This document shows, one piece after another, positions 30,882 to 37,815 of a DNA stretch of 38,756 nt. The stretch's first letter is position 1. Each line of letters starts with the position of its first letter. Both the position numbers and the translations under genes were made by a program. Location: positions 1 to 38,756 of the IMG/VR virus record IMGVR_UViG_3300009009_000025; one strand, given 5' to 3'. A model generated the notes under the pieces. That model saw only the letters and a list, made by a program, of their open reading frames with translations, ran no database searches and was not told the DNA's origin. This DNA is from a virus.

Positions 30882-33509
30882 TCAGCAAAATTCCTCCTCA
30901 TTATTTGTTTCTTTCCCTTCTGCTCTATCGCGAGCGACCTGGAAAACTTCTGCGGGCATCTTTCCGTCGAACTTGCCCTGCTTGATCCAAAGGTATCCTC
31001 TCATGCCGTCGATCATCGGGTAGCCAGGTACTTTTACAAAGTGCTCTTCCCTCAGCAGCTTGCCGACTCGTTGCGAGCTTTCGTTGATCCCTTCCATACT
31101 TAGTGCTCCCGCGAGACTTGGCTGCCAGACCATGTCTTCGGAGAGCAGTGGTGACTCAGAGTCGCGGAGCGTGCGGCGGATGGCCGATGTGACTTCATCT
31201 GCTGAGTCCTCGATCATCTCTTCGAGGTACTTGGTCTTCGGGGCGCGACCGTTGGGGTTGAAGCTTGGACTGATCTCCCAAGTCTCAAAGAAGCTGCGGA
31301 GCCCGCCCGCGAGGTTCTCGATCATGTCGAACATGCGGTCGAAATACCCTGGACCCAAGGCTGCCACCTGCTCCTCGGTCTGGAGCTTGGACTTGATGAC
31401 GAAGTAGCGTCGGCTCCCAGCCATCACCGCCAGAGCGTCGTGGTGGTTCGTGAACATGATATAGTTGGTGATGTTCTTGTGCTTCCGAGTGTCTGCGTGC
31501 TTCTTGTTCACCGAGACGAAGTCATCTGTGACCAGCTCCTTGAGCTTATTCATAATGTCGTGACGGTTGTGACCGGCGACACGCACTTCTCCGATGACGA
31601 TGAGTTGTGCTCCGACTGCCCATTCGTTCCAGTTTCCCCGGATGGCTTCGTTGTTCACATACATCACGTTCTCTTCTCCAAGGATCTTCCCCAGCAGGAT
31701 CGCCCACAACGTCTTGCCGATGCCTTCTCCACCCTGCATCAGCGGAGCCCACCGGCACTTCTTCCCTGGGTTCTGAACGTGGAAAGCGATGTAGTCCAGA
31801 ATCACTCGTTGATACTCTGTCTCGGCGATCAGGTTGCGCAGATGCTCCTGGAGGACGCTCCCGGCCTTCTCGGCATCGGTAGGCTTGGCTTTCGGGTAGC
31901 AGGCTCGATAGGTGTTCACAAGTTTGAGTCCATTCTCATCTTCGCTGTAAATCTCTTTCGGGGAGGTGGGGTCATAGGTCGTGTCATCGACGACGGGGCA
32001 TTCGATCTTGTTGAGGAGGTAATTGTGGGGGAGAATCGGCGGGACATAGAGAGCACTGTCAGTGAGGTCTTTGCCTTGGGCTTCGAGTTGCTCGGGATCG
32101 GTGAGGAGGAACCGGGAATACTCAGCGTTGAAGGCTTCTTTGGAGCGCCACTGGTGGGTGGAAGGACGGAAGAACTTTTCGTAACAGGCGACGTAGAACC
32201 ACCCTTTCGTCCAGGCTGGGTCTTTCTTGACTGCCTCTTCAGGTGCTTTGGACTTGCGTAGCTGGTCCTTCTTCAGTTTCTCCAGATCCTTCTTCAGATC
32301 GCCTAGGCGACCCTTTTCCCCGAGCTTGGTGAGGGCTCGCAAGATGGAGTTGAGCAAAGTTCCCTCCTCGACATGCGTCAGGATGGGGAGCTGTGCGATT
32401 CTTTCCAAGGCGATGTGGGTCATCTCATGGAGAGTTTTCGCGTCGTCGTTGATCCAATCATTGACGACTTTGAAACAGTCCTCTTTGACCTTCCCTGCGT
32501 TCCAGCCTGCGTCAGCGGCGCGTTTGATGAGTGTTCGGATCGTCACCGGCACTCTGCCCCGTGGCGTGGTGTAAACCGCGTCCCACTTGGCGCGAGCGCC
32601 GTCTGGACCTGGGTAGGTGTCCCCGTGGGAGGACCACTCATCGAAGAGACTGAAGGCTTCTTCCTCCTGTTCTGTATCGGAGAACTGGTGACGGAGTGCG
32701 CAGCAGACTTCAAACCATTCCTGATAGCCGCAGTTCGGTGACAACGTCTCAAGGGCCGAGGCGATGTCTTTGAACTCTACTCCCATCAGAGGAGCGCGGA
32801 GGTACTCCAATCCGTCGTCCTCTGCGTAGCTGCGTTTTGCCTTCTCGGGGTTGATGCTGGTGTCCTGAACGTCGGAGAGGGTGAAGGCATCTCCTTTGAG
32901 GAAGGACACCACCATCGGATGTTCACTGTCGGGGTCTTGGTCGGCGAACAGACTCGGACAGATCATCGGCTGATTCGGCGTCAGCGACTCTTTCGTGATG
33001 TTCCCCAGACCAATCCGCTCGGCGATGGTCTTCACCGCTGCGGGGTAGGCGTCGAGCGTGATGTTGTCCGCGTCCACCACGATACGCATCCGGGGCTTCT
33101 CTGGCGTGGAGGATGCTGTGAGGTACGCGGCGAAGTTGAAGGGGCGCAGAGCCTTCAGCAGGATGTCGGGATTCTCGATGTAGGGGGCCGCTGGGGAGCG
33201 ACCGTCCTTCTCAGTGTCCAGGTCGAGGAACAGAAGGTTACAGACGTTCGTCTTCTCGGCGAACTTGCGCTCGCGGCTCGTCTCCTCATCATCGAAGACG
33301 CAGGCTACAAGGTAGGTCGTGTCCTTGGCATTCAGTCTCTCCGCCTTCCCTTCCGAGGTGTCGGAGGGAATGGCGTTGTATTCCTTGCGTGTGAGGCGAA
33401 GCGGGACCGCAGCGTCGAGATGCTTTTTGACAAGCTCTCCGAACGATCTGGCAGCAGATGCGCGCACACGGTTGGATTTTACTGATCCACCGTAAAAGTA
33501 TTTGGCCAT
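30882..33509 (-). CDS. Primase - SF3 helicase fusion (AEP-like + PriCT + DUF5906-type), 875 aa
   Basis: N-terminal part with 'LLFLDLDTE' (D96/D98) resembles the metal-binding motif of archaeo-eukaryotic primase-like domains. Residues about 243-280 ('GVEFKDIASALETLSPNCGY', 'FEVCCALRHQF') match a PriCT domain linking primase to helicase. The C-terminal half holds an SF3/DUF5906 ATPase: Walker A 'GGEGIGKT' (~593-600), Walker B 'QLIVIGEV', and 'YIMFTNHHDAL' as sensor/motif C. It would unwind and prime the replication fork as a hexamer. Six bases after the XRE repressor, so it is controlled with it. C-terminus NEEEFC. Confidence 0.85.
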   Translation of the reverse strand: MAKYFYGGSVKSNRVRASAARSFGELVKKHLDAAVPLRLTRKEYNAIPSDTSEGKAERLNAKDTTYLVACVFDDEETSRERKFAEKTNVCNLLFLDLDTEKDGRSPAAPYIENPDILLKALRPFNFAAYLTASSTPEKPRMRIVVDADNITLDAYPAAVKTIAERIGLGNITKESLTPNQPMICPSLFADQDPDSEHPMVVSFLKGDAFTLSDVQDTSINPEKAKRSYAEDDGLEYLRAPLMGVEFKDIASALETLSPNCGYQEWFEVCCALRHQFSDTEQEEEAFSLFDEWSSHGDTYPGPDGARAKWDAVYTTPRGRVPVTIRTLIKRAADAGWNAGKVKEDCFKVVNDWINDDAKTLHEMTHIALERIAQLPILTHVEEGTLLNSILRALTKLGEKGRLGDLKKDLEKLKKDQLRKSKAPEEAVKKDPAWTKGWFYVACYEKFFRPSTHQWRSKEAFNAEYSRFLLTDPEQLEAQGKDLTDSALYVPPILPHNYLLNKIECPVVDDTTYDPTSPKEIYSEDENGLKLVNTYRACYPKAKPTDAEKAGSVLQEHLRNLIAETEYQRVILDYIAFHVQNPGKKCRWAPLMQGGEGIGKTLWAILLGKILGEENVMYVNNEAIRGNWNEWAVGAQLIVIGEVRVAGHNRHDIMNKLKELVTDDFVSVNKKHADTRKHKNITNYIMFTNHHDALAVMAGSRRYFVIKSKLQTEEQVAALGPGYFDRMFDMIENLAGGLRSFFETWEISPSFNPNGRAPKTKYLEEMIEDSADEVTSAIRRTLRDSESPLLSEDMVWQPSLAGALSMEGINESSQRVGKLLREEHFVKVPGYPMIDGMRGYLWIKQGKFDGKMPAEVFQVARDRAEGKETNNEEEFC

Positions 33510-33515
33510 GAGGGA

Positions 33516-33737
33516 TTATGCTCCCGTGAGTGTCTTGAGCGAAACTCCGAGTGCTCTTGCGAGCTTCAGGAGCGTGGTAGTGTTTGGCTGTCTAATACCA
33601 GACTCGACGTCTGAAATCGTTCCGATTCCCACTTCTGCCTTGTTGTGCAGTTCCATGAGGGTCATGTTTCGCCACTGGCGAATACTTCGGAGTCGAGTGC
33701 CGAGGGGGGTAGAAGAGTCGAAAACTGGTTTAGCCAT
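33516..33737 (-). CDS. XRE/Cro-C1-type repressor, 73 aa
   Basis: Helix-turn-helix in residues ~11-65: 'LGTRLRSIRQWRNMTLMELH', 'VGIGTISDVESGIRQPN', 'LLKLARALGVSLKTL', typical of HTH_3. There is no peptidase or oligomerisation domain, so it is a minimal Cro-like regulator. An operator copy lies three bases before its ATG, indicating autoregulation, and the primase follows six bases downstream. It is the best candidate for the factor that reads the 16-bp operator at six sites across the window, inferred from position and protein class. Confidence 0.85.
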   Translation of the reverse strand: MAKPVFDSSTPLGTRLRSIRQWRNMTLMELHNKAEVGIGTISDVESGIRQPNTTTLLKLARALGVSLKTLTGA

Positions 33738-33739
33738 AG

Positions 33740-33755
33740 GTTCGATTTACCGAAA
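33740..33755 (-). promoter_or_regulatory. Operator copy 4 (GTTCGATTTACCGAAA)
   Basis: One mismatch at the first base of the consensus; sits within the near-palindrome GGTTCGATTTACCGAAACC (33739-33757) and immediately before the XRE gene start. A TTGACC lies at 33777-33772 on the minus strand but no good -10 box at normal spacing was found. Confidence 0.65.
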
Positions 33756-33773
33756 CCCAGAATGAGAAGAAGG

Positions 33774-33980
33774 TCAAGGCAATTCTGTCTTGCCCAAAAA
33801 GACCTCGATCTCTTCCGCCATAAGGACAGGCTCGGCTCCGTCCGAGATGCGGGTGAGGAGGGCGCGGGCTTCGTTGAGTTGGAGTTCGAGAGTGCGGGCG
33901 AATTGATAATCGACGGTGCCTCCGAGATACCGGTCTGCCCGCCCTTCGTGAGCTGCCTCGGTTCGAGGTGTATCAGTCAT
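33774..33980 (-). CDS. Small conserved-type phage protein, 68 aa
   Basis: Starts MTDTPRTEAAHEGRADRY and continues 'YQFARTLELQLNEARALLTR', a pattern I recall from many short phage proteins of aquatic bacteria, without known function. Five bases before the 80-aa gene's stop. Probably helical at the C-terminus. Confidence 0.65.
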   Translation of the reverse strand: MTDTPRTEAAHEGRADRYLGGTVDYQFARTLELQLNEARALLTRISDGAEPVLMAEEIEVFLGKTELP

Positions 33981-33985
33981 ACGGT

Positions 33986-34228
33986 TTACTGAAGTTGAGC
34001 TTTCAGTTCTGAGGCGAGCAGGTCGCGGGCTTCGACGCTCTCACAGTCGAGCACCACAGAGTTTCCGTGATCCCCGACGACAAAGTCCACGATTACACGC
34101 GGCTTCAGTTCGGATCGGTACGAGACCTCATTTAATTGTTGTGGGTCGCCGAGACGGATTGCTCGAATGGATTCTGAGTGAAGGGAGTCTCCGTTCGGGA
34201 GGTCGATGAATTTGGGTTTTTGGTTCAT
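33986..34228 (-). CDS. Hypothetical protein, 80 aa
   Basis: ATG at 34228 (MNQKPKFIDLPNGDSLHSES). Beta-rich: 'IRAIRLGDPQQL', 'PRVIVDFVVGDHGNSVVLDC', with a C-terminal helix. Resembles phage proteins of unknown role with a short PilZ- or DUF-like beta fold. An operator copy lies 17 bases upstream, so this begins a transcription unit. Confidence 0.65.
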   Translation of the reverse strand: MNQKPKFIDLPNGDSLHSESIRAIRLGDPQQLNEVSYRSELKPRVIVDFVVGDHGNSVVLDCESVEARDLLASELKAQLQ

Positions 34229-34245
34229 AAGGTGTAGTAACTCTC

Positions 34246-34261
34246 TTTCGGTTTGTCGAAA
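34246..34261 (-). promoter_or_regulatory. Operator copy 5 (TTTCGGTTTGTCGAAA)
   Basis: Consensus match 17 bases before the ATG of the 80-aa gene. TTGAAC (34268-34263) would serve as -35; at 17 bases the -10 candidate (GAGAGT) is poor. Confidence 0.6.
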
Positions 34262-34264
34262 TGT

Positions 34265-34564
34265 TCAAGCAAAATCGCCTTCGATTTCAATTTTCTTCGT
34301 TGCGGGGATTTTAGCGATAAGGATCGTCTTCCATCCGCCGTGTTGTCCGAGGGACACACGGTCGAGGAGGGCGACACTGAGGCCTTGAGCGGTCCTTTCG
34401 GCGATGTGTTTATTCACCCCCTCCAGAGGTATTGTCAGGGCTTCGTTGACGTTTCGGTAGGCCGTATATCCGCAAGATTCAGGGAACAGCCAAACGTCGC
34501 AGTCTGGGGCGGCTCGTCGCATCTCAGCGACTTTGTTTTTAAGGAATTGGTCGAGCTGGTTCAT
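34265..34564 (-). CDS. Hypothetical protein, 99 aa
   Basis: ATG at 34564 (MNQLDQFLKNKVAEMRRAAP) overlaps the upstream stop (ATGA). Contains 'CDVWLFPESCGYTAYRNVNE' and 'LGQHGGWKTILIAKIP' as beta strands. Ends EGDFA. Function unknown. Confidence 0.65.
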   Translation of the reverse strand: MNQLDQFLKNKVAEMRRAAPDCDVWLFPESCGYTAYRNVNEALTIPLEGVNKHIAERTAQGLSVALLDRVSLGQHGGWKTILIAKIPATKKIEIEGDFA

Positions 34565-34872
34565 TTGAGGAAGGGTTGTAGCTTGCTGATCGAATTTTTG
34601 ACTGCTTTGACGGTGTCCCAAGAGGAGACCCCGTCTCTGACCACTTTGATAAGTGCATCATACGCTTCTTGAATTAAGTCTCTGGCTGCACTCAATTCCA
34701 CTGCCTGCTGCTGTATTGTCTGCACGTCTCTGGCGGAGGCGCGGAGGTGGGACTGCGTGCGCTCTTCGAGGCGTTCAAGAAGCTCGGCGTTGTCGGCTAG
34801 AGTCTTGTCCAATTCCGACTTGGGAACGAGGTCGATGAGTTCGCCGTTGAGTAGGTAGGGGATGGTGCTCAT
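34561..34872 (-). CDS. Hypothetical coiled-coil protein, 103 aa
   Basis: Starts MSTIPYLLNGELIDLVPKSE; the middle is a long Leu/Glu/Ala-rich helix ('LADNAELLERLEERTQ', 'QQQAVELSAARDLIQEAYDAL'), likely coiled coil. Coupled to neighbours by ATGA on both sides. Function unknown. Confidence 0.65.
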   Translation of the reverse strand: MSTIPYLLNGELIDLVPKSELDKTLADNAELLERLEERTQSHLRASARDVQTIQQQAVELSAARDLIQEAYDALIKVVRDGVSSWDTVKAVKNSISKLQPFLK

Positions 34873-36302
34873 TTCGTTTCCTTCTTCGTGGCTGGAGTGA
34901 GGCAGGCGACTTGGAAATGACCTGCGTCGTATTCCTCGGCTGAGTTAAACCACTCGCACAACACGCCATCAACGCCATCGGATGGGCGAACAACAGTCAT
35001 CACCGGCCCGCCCGACTTGAGCCGGACGAGTTCGCCCACGGCTGGCTGCCAAGCTGGCTTGATCGCTTTGATTCCGTCAGGTGTAATGTGGCATTCGAGC
35101 CCACTGTAAACGTCGATCAACGGAAGCGTGGCAGGCGTTGGCTCGTCGGCGTAGCGCCAGCCGATGATTTCGTCCCATGTTAGGTCTTTTGCATCCAAGA
35201 TCATTCCAATGCCATTGAACTCGTATGACTCGTCGGTTCGATAAATGACGCAGATTTTAGCCTCTCCATCACACGGCATCGGATCGCCCGGCGTGTGGCG
35301 AGTCCACGTCTTGCCGTGGGCGGTGAAGGTGGCGGGCTCGGGTTTGGCCTTCCCGCGGAGGACGCGGTAGGCGATGATGTCGCCATCTTCTCTAGTGTGC
35401 TTCCATCTGTATTCAGACGGTGGGGCTGTTCGCGCGCCCATCTCTCTACCACCAATGCGAGCTTTCCACTCCCACTCATCCACCTCATCATCCCTCAGCG
35501 GACAAGGTCCGCCGTGCCACTCGGTCCACGGAATCTCCGCCTCGGCGATGGGGCGGAGTTGGGGGAGTGACGGGCGCTCAAGTTCTTCGATTCGTGAGTC
35601 GTAGATGTGGCGAACACGGGCAAGCTCGGCCTCGGCCTTCTCGGCTCTGGCCTTGAGACCTGCCATCTGATCAAGCACGGCTTTGGCGTCATACTGATGG
35701 ACAATACGACGTGAGTTCGGAAGGCTGTCTGCTGTCTCTTGGATCGAGCACTCGTAAAGACCTTCTTCCGCCTCACGCAGGCGCTTTTCAGCCGCCTCAT
35801 ACTTCGCCTTCCAGTCCACGGCCTCGCCTTGGCCGTCTCTGGCGGCGGCGATGAGGCGGGCGCGTACTCGGTCAAAAACGGTGCCCGGTCCGCTGAAATA
35901 CAACTCTCGCAATTCTTCGTCCGGCACCGCCTCCATCCTAGAAATGGCTGCCTCCATCCCTCCCTGCCCAAACGCGGCGAGGACGGCGGAGGCTGTCTTC
36001 TCCCAAGCTGCTCTAGTTTGAGGAGACGATTGAAGCCATGTGAAGACTTCGTAAAAAGACTCGAAAGCCACCTGCCCCGGCGTCTTGCCGTCCGCCGAGA
36101 CTGGCGGCGTGGGCTCTGGCAGGCGGGCGAGCAGGCCTCGGGCCAGGGCTAGGCGGGCAGGGGCTTCGTTATTCCACGCGATTGCAAGGCGCGCATTGTC
36201 TATCGCCAAAGCCTCGCCTGAAGGTCTGTGCATCTTGTTTACTTCCAAGCAAGCCGCGTCAATGACGGACTGAATTTGTTCGTCGGTGTGATGTGTTTTC
36301 AT
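34869..36302 (-). CDS. Multi-domain phage accessory protein with C-terminal DUF2158, 477 aa
   Basis: True start ATG 36302 (MKTHHTDEQIQSVIDAAC). Residues 1-150 are helical with a Pro-rich break; residues ~150-225 form a coiled coil; residues ~245-320 contain 'IPWTEWHGGPCPLRDDEVDE' and 'WKHTREDGDIIAYRVL', a recurrent phage module; and ~420-465 ('VGELVRLKSGGPVMTVVRPS', 'VLCEWFNSAEEYD') match DUF2158 (YodC-like). The order looks like independent modules strung together, which suggests accretion by recombination. No catalytic motif; role unknown. Confidence 0.7.
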   Translation of the reverse strand: MKTHHTDEQIQSVIDAACLEVNKMHRPSGEALAIDNARLAIAWNNEAPARLALARGLLARLPEPTPPVSADGKTPGQVAFESFYEVFTWLQSSPQTRAAWEKTASAVLAAFGQGGMEAAISRMEAVPDEELRELYFSGPGTVFDRVRARLIAAARDGQGEAVDWKAKYEAAEKRLREAEEGLYECSIQETADSLPNSRRIVHQYDAKAVLDQMAGLKARAEKAEAELARVRHIYDSRIEELERPSLPQLRPIAEAEIPWTEWHGGPCPLRDDEVDEWEWKARIGGREMGARTAPPSEYRWKHTREDGDIIAYRVLRGKAKPEPATFTAHGKTWTRHTPGDPMPCDGEAKICVIYRTDESYEFNGIGMILDAKDLTWDEIIGWRYADEPTPATLPLIDVYSGLECHITPDGIKAIKPAWQPAVGELVRLKSGGPVMTVVRPSDGVDGVLCEWFNSAEEYDAGHFQVACLTPATKKETK

Positions 36303-36322
36303 AGTTTCGTTGTGTTTGTTGT

Positions 36323-36718
36323 TTACCAAAGATTGAGTGTTTTGCCGAAGGCGTCGAAACGCTGTGCGGCGGTGGCGTGAATCTTGGTCCATTCGTGATT
36401 GTTGCCTCCGTTTCGTCCAAGATTGAGATAGTAAGCGTAAGCGTACCACAGTCGTTGCTCGTCAATAACCTTCTCCGCCCCGTGCATCGCGTTGAGGTCG
36501 TTCTGGGGATCAAAATCTGAGTCACCCGGAACTTGGCGCTTTATCAGTTCGCAGCCGACGCCTTGCCGCTGATAGTTTGCACATTTCTGTGCGGTATATT
36601 CGGGAGAATTACCCCAGCTCTCCAGTCCATCTTTGTACCGGATTCCTAGCTCCTCTATGAGAGGGATACCACAAGCCTCCGCCACTTTGATTCGTTTTTC
36701 TTGGTCTGTCAGGTTCAT
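36323..36718 (-). CDS. Phage ABA-sandwich-like protein, 131 aa
   Basis: ATG 36718 (MNLTDQEKRIKVAEACGIPL) overlaps the HTH gene's stop. The phrase 'DLNAMHGAEKVIDEQRLWYA' is the hallmark of the phage ABA sandwich domain of unknown function. Middle part contains two Cys ('AQKCANYQRQGVGCELIKRQ'). Likely soluble; role unknown. Confidence 0.7.
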   Translation of the reverse strand: MNLTDQEKRIKVAEACGIPLIEELGIRYKDGLESWGNSPEYTAQKCANYQRQGVGCELIKRQVPGDSDFDPQNDLNAMHGAEKVIDEQRLWYAYAYYLNLGRNGGNNHEWTKIHATAAQRFDAFGKTLNLW

Positions 36719-37017
36719 GCGAAGTCCTCCTCTTTGGTTTTGTTTTTGTGAAGTTGGGCGATGTAGCTTGGCGTGCATCCTACTCGGCGTGCGTTCTCGG
36801 CGTAGCTGAGGCTCCAGTCGATCAGACTCAGGTCATAGCGAGGTGGGCGACCCGAGCCGGGGCTGCGCGGGCCTTTGGGCTTGCAGTGAGTGCGGCGGAA
36901 GTGATGGACGTTGGACAAGTTCGTTCCGGCGAGTCTGGCGATCTCAGCGGCGGTGAGCTTGCGCCACTGCGTGTCAGTGATGGCGTGGAGGGGGGAGATC
37001 ATGGGTTTAGCCTGCAT
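36715..37017 (-). CDS. Helix-turn-helix DNA-binding protein, 100 aa
   Basis: Two HTH-like units: 'LTAAEIARLAGTNLSNVHHF' (about 21-40) and 'SYAENARRVGCTPSYIAQLH' (about 71-90), joined by a basic, Pro-rich linker ('CKPKGPRSPGSGRPPRYDLS'). Such tandem units bind DNA major grooves. ATG at 37002 is an alternative start. Ends EEDFA, where the GAGGAGGA codons also form the ribosome binding site of the next gene. Probably a phage regulator; target unknown. Confidence 0.65.
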   Translation of the reverse strand: MQAKPMISPLHAITDTQWRKLTAAEIARLAGTNLSNVHHFRRTHCKPKGPRSPGSGRPPRYDLSLIDWSLSYAENARRVGCTPSYIAQLHKNKTKEEDFA

Positions 37018-37261
37018 TGAAGGATGACACCACTACACCAACGGGAATCGAGTCGTCGGCTTCTCCGAGGTAGGTCACTTTGACTTGCTCAGGGCTTGAG
37101 CACCAGTCACTCCATCGTCTTTTCCAGCGTTCCTCCGTCATGGGTTTTCCGTCGCTTGGGTTCATGCGCTGTGCGATCTCAGCGGACTGGCAGCAAACGA
37201 CGGCACTGTCGAAGGTGTCCCAGTTGCCGTTTTCGTCCTGTTCGATTTTGAATAGTTTCAT
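37007..37261 (-). CDS. Phage hypothetical protein, 84 aa
   Basis: Starts MKLFKIEQDENGNWDTFDSA with 'WCSSPEQVKVTYLGEADDS' near the end and closes 'VVVSSFNAG'. I recall this combination from small phage proteins of unknown function. First gene after a near-consensus promoter with an operator in its spacer. Confidence 0.65.
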   Translation of the reverse strand: MKLFKIEQDENGNWDTFDSAVVCCQSAEIAQRMNPSDGKPMTEERWKRRWSDWCSSPEQVKVTYLGEADDSIPVGVVVSSFNAG

Positions 37262-37272
37262 AGGTGTCTCTT

Positions 37273-37301
37273 ATTTTAGTCTTTCTGTTTCTCGAAATCA
37301 A
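37273..37301 (-). promoter_or_regulatory. Sigma70 promoter for the 37261-leftward operon
   Basis: TTGATT (37301-37296), 17-base spacer, TAAAAT (37278-37273); ATG is 12 bases after the -10, giving a very short leader. Operator copy 6 fills the spacer. Confidence 0.7.
37282..37297 (-). promoter_or_regulatory. Operator copy 6 (TTTCTGTTTCTCGAAA)
   Basis: Lies exactly in the -35/-10 spacer of the promoter above, as at 28605-28620; strongest positional evidence that the element is a repressor site. Confidence 0.7.
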
Positions 37302-37315
37302 GTTTCACGTTGTTT

Positions 37316-37390
37316 TTATTTTTCTTCAAGCATTTCCTCGAAGACTTTGATTGCGAAGGCGGCACGTTTGGTGGTGGGAAGCTTTTCCAT
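37316..37390 (-). CDS. Possible small peptide, 24 aa
   Basis: ATG 37390, stop TAA 37316-37318, product MEKLPTTKRAAFAIKVFEEM plus four residues, a clean amphipathic helix. It lies upstream of the operon promoter and divergent from the ribbon-helix-helix gene. No Shine-Dalgarno is obvious; could be a leader or toxin/antitoxin-like peptide, or chance. Confidence 0.25.
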   Translation of the reverse strand: MEKLPTTKRAAFAIKVFEEMLEEK

Positions 37391-37401
37391 TTGAATCAGT
37401 G

Positions 37402-37430
37402 TTGACTTAATGTAATACATAAAGTAGGTT
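37402..37430 (+). promoter_or_regulatory. Promoter candidate for the ribbon-helix-helix gene
   Basis: TTGACT (37402-37407) with TAGGTT (37425-37430) 17 bases later. The repeat TTAATGTAATAC starts at the last base of the -35 box, so the regulator could block RNA polymerase. Confidence 0.45.
37407..37418 (+). promoter_or_regulatory. RHH operator copy A (TTAATGTAATAC)
   Basis: Direct copy of a 12-bp word that returns inverted at 37446-37456 and direct at 37623-37634, all around one small repressor gene. Confidence 0.55.
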
Positions 37431-37445
37431 TGATCAAGATTTATT

Positions 37446-37456
37446 GTATTACATTA
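37446..37456 (-). promoter_or_regulatory. RHH operator copy B (inverted)
   Basis: Plus-strand GTATTACATTA overlaps the ATG at 37456. Together with copy A it makes an inverted pair across the promoter. Confidence 0.55.
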
Positions 37457-37626
37457 TGTCGAAATTAGGCCGCCCCAAAATCAAGGATGACATCCGAAAA
37501 GCTTCTGTTCTAACCCTGCGATTATCTCAGGATGAACGGGCCGCTATAGATCGGGCAGCCGACGGCAAACCCGCCTCAAAATGGGCGCGTCAGATTCTGC
37601 TTGAAGCCACTCGCAAAAAGATTTAA
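37456..37626 (+). CDS. Ribbon-helix-helix transcriptional repressor, 56 aa
   Basis: The ATG at 37456 gives MSKLGRPKIKDDIRK; an in-frame TTG at 37444 is less likely. 'SVLTLRLSQDERAAIDRAAD' is the strand plus first helix and 'PASKWARQILLEA' the second helix of a CopG/Arc-type fold, in which the dimer's two strands fit the major groove. It is the only convincing plus-strand gene right of 8814 and has three copies of a TTAATGTAATAC word around it. This suggests an autoregulated immunity or lysogeny-type switch, perhaps opposing the XRE system. Confidence 0.75.
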   Translation: MSKLGRPKIKDDIRKASVLTLRLSQDERAAIDRAADGKPASKWARQILLEATRKKI

Positions 37627-37634
37627 TGTAATAC
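37623..37634 (+). promoter_or_regulatory. RHH operator copy C
   Basis: TTAATGTAATAC overlapping the gene's TAA stop, direct orientation. Confidence 0.45.
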
Positions 37635-37639
37635 TGAAA

Positions 37640-37708
37640 TGGAGCTAGAGGGGATCGAACCCTCGGCGTCGTGAATGACAAGTCCCGTGCCGCTTCCAAG
37701 CTAGCCCC
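37640..37708 (-). tRNA. Atypical tRNA, perhaps Asp (GTC)
   Basis: Minus strand, 69 nt. The acceptor stem GGGGCTA/TAGCTCC pairs over 7 bp (one G-U), followed by discriminator A. The T-arm GAGGG-TTCGATC-CCCTC is canonical. The D-arm is cut down to GCT-TGGA-AGC and the anticodon arm around CTTGTCAT does not form a proper 5-bp stem. The loop suggests anticodon GTC with A37. No CCA is encoded. It may be a decayed or unusual phage tRNA. Confidence 0.45.
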
Positions 37709-37721
37709 GTTTTGATACCTT

Positions 37722-37772
37722 CCCCGTGCAGCCTGCCCCTTCCAAAGTTAGGGCTGCACGGGGTTTTGTTTT
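37722..37772 (+). terminator. Strong rho-independent terminator
   Basis: 12-bp perfect stem CCCCGTGCAGCC/GGCTGCACGGGG with an 18-nt loop, then TTTTGTTTT. It points along the plus strand and would end the ribbon-helix-helix transcript before it enters the opposite-strand operon; the A-rich flank could also favour minus-strand stopping. Confidence 0.8.
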
Positions 37773-37815
37773 CTTGGCGACGTATTGCGGTGTCATGCGC
37801 CCCCTTGTGCTATGC

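Noticed and set aside
30882-33509. Plus-strand open frames antisense to the primase and other minus-strand genes (e.g. 31440-32261, 10041-10697)
   Set aside because: They are mirror shadows of well-supported genes, with no domain features or ribosome binding sites.
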